Shown here piece by piece: positions 4,895-6,790 of a stretch of 6,790 nucleotides of DNA. Each line of letters opens with the position of its first letter. Positions within the stretch are counted from its first letter, which is position 1. The DNA lies in assembly GCA_964508185.1 (NCBI GenBank), contig CAZDSS010000126.1, positions 1-6,790 on the forward strand. The letters run 5' to 3'. The DNA comes from CAZDSS01 sp964508185. GTDB lineage: Bacteria > Pseudomonadota > Alphaproteobacteria > Sphingomonadales > Govanellaceae. The notes below the pieces were generated by a model. That model saw only the letters and a program-made list of their open reading frames with translations, was not told the DNA's origin and did no database searches. Position numbers and translations under genes: made by a program.

Positions 4895-5826
4895 CCACGC
4901 CCGAGCGCAGCGACTTCCGGCCCAATCTGTTCGCCTTCGCCCCCGGCGACGTGAACGTGTCGTTCGAATTCTTCCCGCCCAAGACGCCGGCCATGGAGCA
5001 GACCCTGTGGGAAGCGATCGAGGCCTTGCGCCCGCTTGGCCCCCGCTTCGTGTCGGTGACCTACGGCGCCGGCGGCTCGACCCGGGAGCGCACCCACAAC
5101 ACGGTCGCCCGCATCCTGCGCGAGACGGATCTGGTGCCCGCGGCCCATCTCACCTGCGTCGGCGCGTCCCGCGGCGAGGTGGACGAGGTGGCGCGGCAAT
5201 ACTGGGATGCGGGCGTGCGCCATATCGTGGCGCTGCGCGGGGATCCGCCGGACGGACAGACCCGCTTCACGCCCCACCCCGAAGGCTACGAGAACGCGGC
5301 CGCGCTGGTCGAAGGCCTGCGCCGGATCGGCGACTTCGACATCAGCGTCGCCGCCTATCCCGAACGCCATGTGGACAGCCCAAACTGGGACGTGGAGATC
5401 GACAACCTCAAGCGCAAGATCGACAACGGCGCGAACCGGGCCATCACCCAGTTCTTCTTCGATCCCGATCTTTACCTGAGCTTCCTCGACCGCGTGCGGG
5501 CGGCGGGGATAGACGTGCCCATCGTTCCCGGCATCATGCCGGTCACCAATTTCAAGGGCATGGTCAATTTCGCCGCGCGCTGCGGCACCAGCGTGCCCCA
5601 ATGGCTCGCCGACCTGTTCGAGGGGCTGGACGATCACCCGACGACCCGGCAGCTGGTGGCGGCGGCGGTTGCGGCGGAACTCTGCCGCAGGCTTTATGAC
5701 CGCGGGGTCAAGGATTTCCATTTCTATACCCTCAACCGGTCGGAACTCACCTATGCCATCTGCCATACCCTGGGGCTCCGCCCCAAGGCGAGGCCGGTGA
5801 AGGAACTCAAGGAAGCGGCCCAGTGA
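4891..5826 (+). CDS. metF: Methylenetetrahydrofolate reductase [NAD(P)H]
   Basis: MetF reduces 5,10-methylene-THF to 5-methyl-THF with FAD, supplying the methyl donor for methionine synthase. The 311 residues form a single TIM-barrel domain, the bacterial form without the eukaryotic regulatory region. Key motifs match E. coli MetF: FEFFPPKT (25-32, with Glu26 equivalent to catalytic Glu28), VSVTYGAGGSTRERT (54-68), HLTC (86-89), HIVALRGDPP (111-120, Asp118 equivalent to Asp120), DISVAAYPERH (150-160), KRKIDNGANRAITQFFFD (174-191), PGIMPV (213-218) and GVKDFHFYTLNR (272-283). The ATG overlaps the sahR stop by four bases and is preceded by GGAGAAGG. The stop overlaps the metH start. It is therefore expected to be co-transcribed and translationally coupled with both. 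Confidence 0.97.
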   Translation: MTTPERSDFRPNLFAFAPGDVNVSFEFFPPKTPAMEQTLWEAIEALRPLGPRFVSVTYGAGGSTRERTHNTVARILRETDLVPAAHLTCVGASRGEVDEVARQYWDAGVRHIVALRGDPPDGQTRFTPHPEGYENAAALVEGLRRIGDFDISVAAYPERHVDSPNWDVEIDNLKRKIDNGANRAITQFFFDPDLYLSFLDRVRAAGIDVPIVPGIMPVTNFKGMVNFAARCGTSVPQWLADLFEGLDDHPTTRQLVAAAVAAELCRRLYDRGVKDFHFYTLNRSELTYAICHTLGLRPKARPVKELKEAAQ

Positions 5827-6790
5827 ACCGAGAACAACGCATCGAACTTCTCCCGCAGCTCCTGCGGGAGCGCATCCTGGTGCTGGACGGCGCCATGGGC
5901 ACCATGATCCAGCGCCACCGACTGGACGAAGCCGCCTATCGCGGCGAGCGCTTCAAGAGTTGGGGCCGGGACGTGCGCGGCAACAACGACCTTCTGACCC
6001 TGACCCAGCCGCAGATCATCCGCGACATCCATCGCGCCTATCTCGACGCCGGGGCGGACATCATCGAGACCAACAGCTTCAATTCCACCACCATGTCCCA
6101 GGCGGACTACGGGATGGAAGCGCTGGTCGCCGAGCTCAACCGCGAAAGCGCGCGCCTTGCCCGCTCCGCCGCCGACGAGTTCGAGGCGCGCGACGGCAGG
6201 CCCCGCTATGTCGCCGGGATCCTGGGCCCGACGAGCCGCACCGCGTCCCTTTCCCCCGACGTCAACAACCCGGGCTTCCGCAATGTGAGCTTCGACGAGC
6301 TGCGCGACGCCTATTACGAGGCGGCGAAGGCGCTTGTGGAGGGCGGCGCCGACATCCTGATGATCGAGACGGTGTTCGACACGCTCAACTGCAAGGCGGC
6401 GATCTATGCCGTCATGGAGCTGTTCGATCATCTGGGATACCGGCTGCCGGTCATGATCTCGGGCACCATAACGGACGCATCGGGCCGCACCCTTTCGGGC
6501 CAGACGCCGGACGCCTTCTGGTATTCGGTGCAGCATGCGGAGCCCATATCCATCGACTTCAATTGTGCGCTGGGGCCGAAGGAGCTCAGGCAGCATATCC
6601 TGACCCTGTCGCGGGTCGCCGACACCCATGTCTCCGCCCATCCCAACGCAGGGCTGCCGAACGAGCTCGGCGGCTACGACCTGACGCCCGCCGACATGGC
6701 GGAACATATCGCCGAATGGGCCAATGCGGGTCTTCTCAACATCGTCGGCGGCTGCTGCGGCACCACGCCCGACCATATCCGCGCCATCGC
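5823..6790 (+). CDS. metH: Cobalamin-dependent methionine synthase, N-terminal part, runs off right edge
   Basis: MetH transfers the methyl group of 5-methyl-THF through cobalamin to homocysteine, forming methionine. The 322 codons present cover the N-terminal homocysteine-binding (S-methyltransferase) barrel. Visible are LDGAMGTMIQ (21-30), NNDLLTLTQP (54-63), ADIIETNSFN (78-87), GILGPTSRTASLSPDVNNP (132-150), DILMIETVFDTLN (177-189) and SGTITDASGRTLSGQ (213-227). The three zinc-binding cysteines are at 248 (FNCALGP) and 311-312 (GGCCGTTPDHIRA), against 247, 310 and 311 in E. coli. The start is GTG 5823, overlapping the metF stop as GTGA, with AAGGAA eight bases upstream. The folate, cobalamin and activation domains would lie beyond the edge. 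Some alphaproteobacteria encode this barrel as a separate short gene, so the full-length form cannot be confirmed here. Confidence 0.95.
   Translation, partial: MNREQRIELLPQLLRERILVLDGAMGTMIQRHRLDEAAYRGERFKSWGRDVRGNNDLLTLTQPQIIRDIHRAYLDAGADIIETNSFNSTTMSQADYGMEALVAELNRESARLARSAADEFEARDGRPRYVAGILGPTSRTASLSPDVNNPGFRNVSFDELRDAYYEAAKALVEGGADILMIETVFDTLNCKAAIYAVMELFDHLGYRLPVMISGTITDASGRTLSGQTPDAFWYSVQHAEPISIDFNCALGPKELRQHILTLSRVADTHVSAHPNAGLPNELGGYDLTPADMAEHIAEWANAGLLNIVGGCCGTTPDHIRAI

Noticed and set aside
4705..6776. Long minus-strand frames opposite metF and metH (4705-5766 and 5751-6776)
   Set aside because: They are His/Asp/Gly/Val-rich shadows without motifs; the plus-strand products are unmistakable MetF and MetH.
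1..6790. Defence system, prophage, insertion sequence, CRISPR array or tRNA
   Set aside because: No transposase, phage, nuclease or repeat-spacer signature was seen on either strand; every stretch over 300 bases is covered by a recognisable gene.

Overview
The window is GC-rich, bacterial and almost certainly alphaproteobacterial. The evidence is the type A RNase P RNA core, near-contiguous genes with short overlaps, strong G/C preference at third codon positions (which leaves long open antisense frames), and an ArsR-methyltransferase regulator heading metF and metH. I cannot name the genus. Nothing points to mobile DNA: there are no insertion sequences, tRNAs, CRISPR arrays or broken genes, and composition is even apart from one AT-rich operator.

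Layout from left to right. The 5' portion of rnpB (RNase P RNA) runs off the left edge on the minus strand, with a recognisable promoter. Diverging from it is a 72-residue lipoprotein of unknown function. It converges, four bases apart, on a tightly packed minus-strand group transcribed in the order djlA (membrane-anchored J-domain co-chaperone), an EamA-family exporter gene, and a zinc N-acetylmuramoyl-L-alanine amidase gene with a C-terminal peptidoglycan-binding domain. Upstream of djlA, also on the minus strand, is mlaA (outer-membrane lipoprotein for lipid asymmetry), separated by a 104-base gap holding a probable rho-independent terminator.

The right half, on the plus strand, is a methionine / S-adenosylmethionine cycle operon: a SahR-type repressor, then metF (methylenetetrahydrofolate reductase), then the start of metH (cobalamin-dependent methionine synthase), which runs off the right edge. 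The three genes are joined by 4-base ATGA and GTGA overlaps. Ahead of sahR is a promoter with a perfect TTGACA -35 box and a perfect 26-base palindrome covering the -10 to +1 region. The simplest reading is that SahR binds this palindrome and represses its own operon until S-adenosylhomocysteine builds up. MetF would then supply 5-methyl-THF, and MetH would use it to remethylate homocysteine. The operator and the regulator that reads it are the most informative part of the window. The system type is known rather than wholly new, but this operator has an unusual nested repeat architecture.
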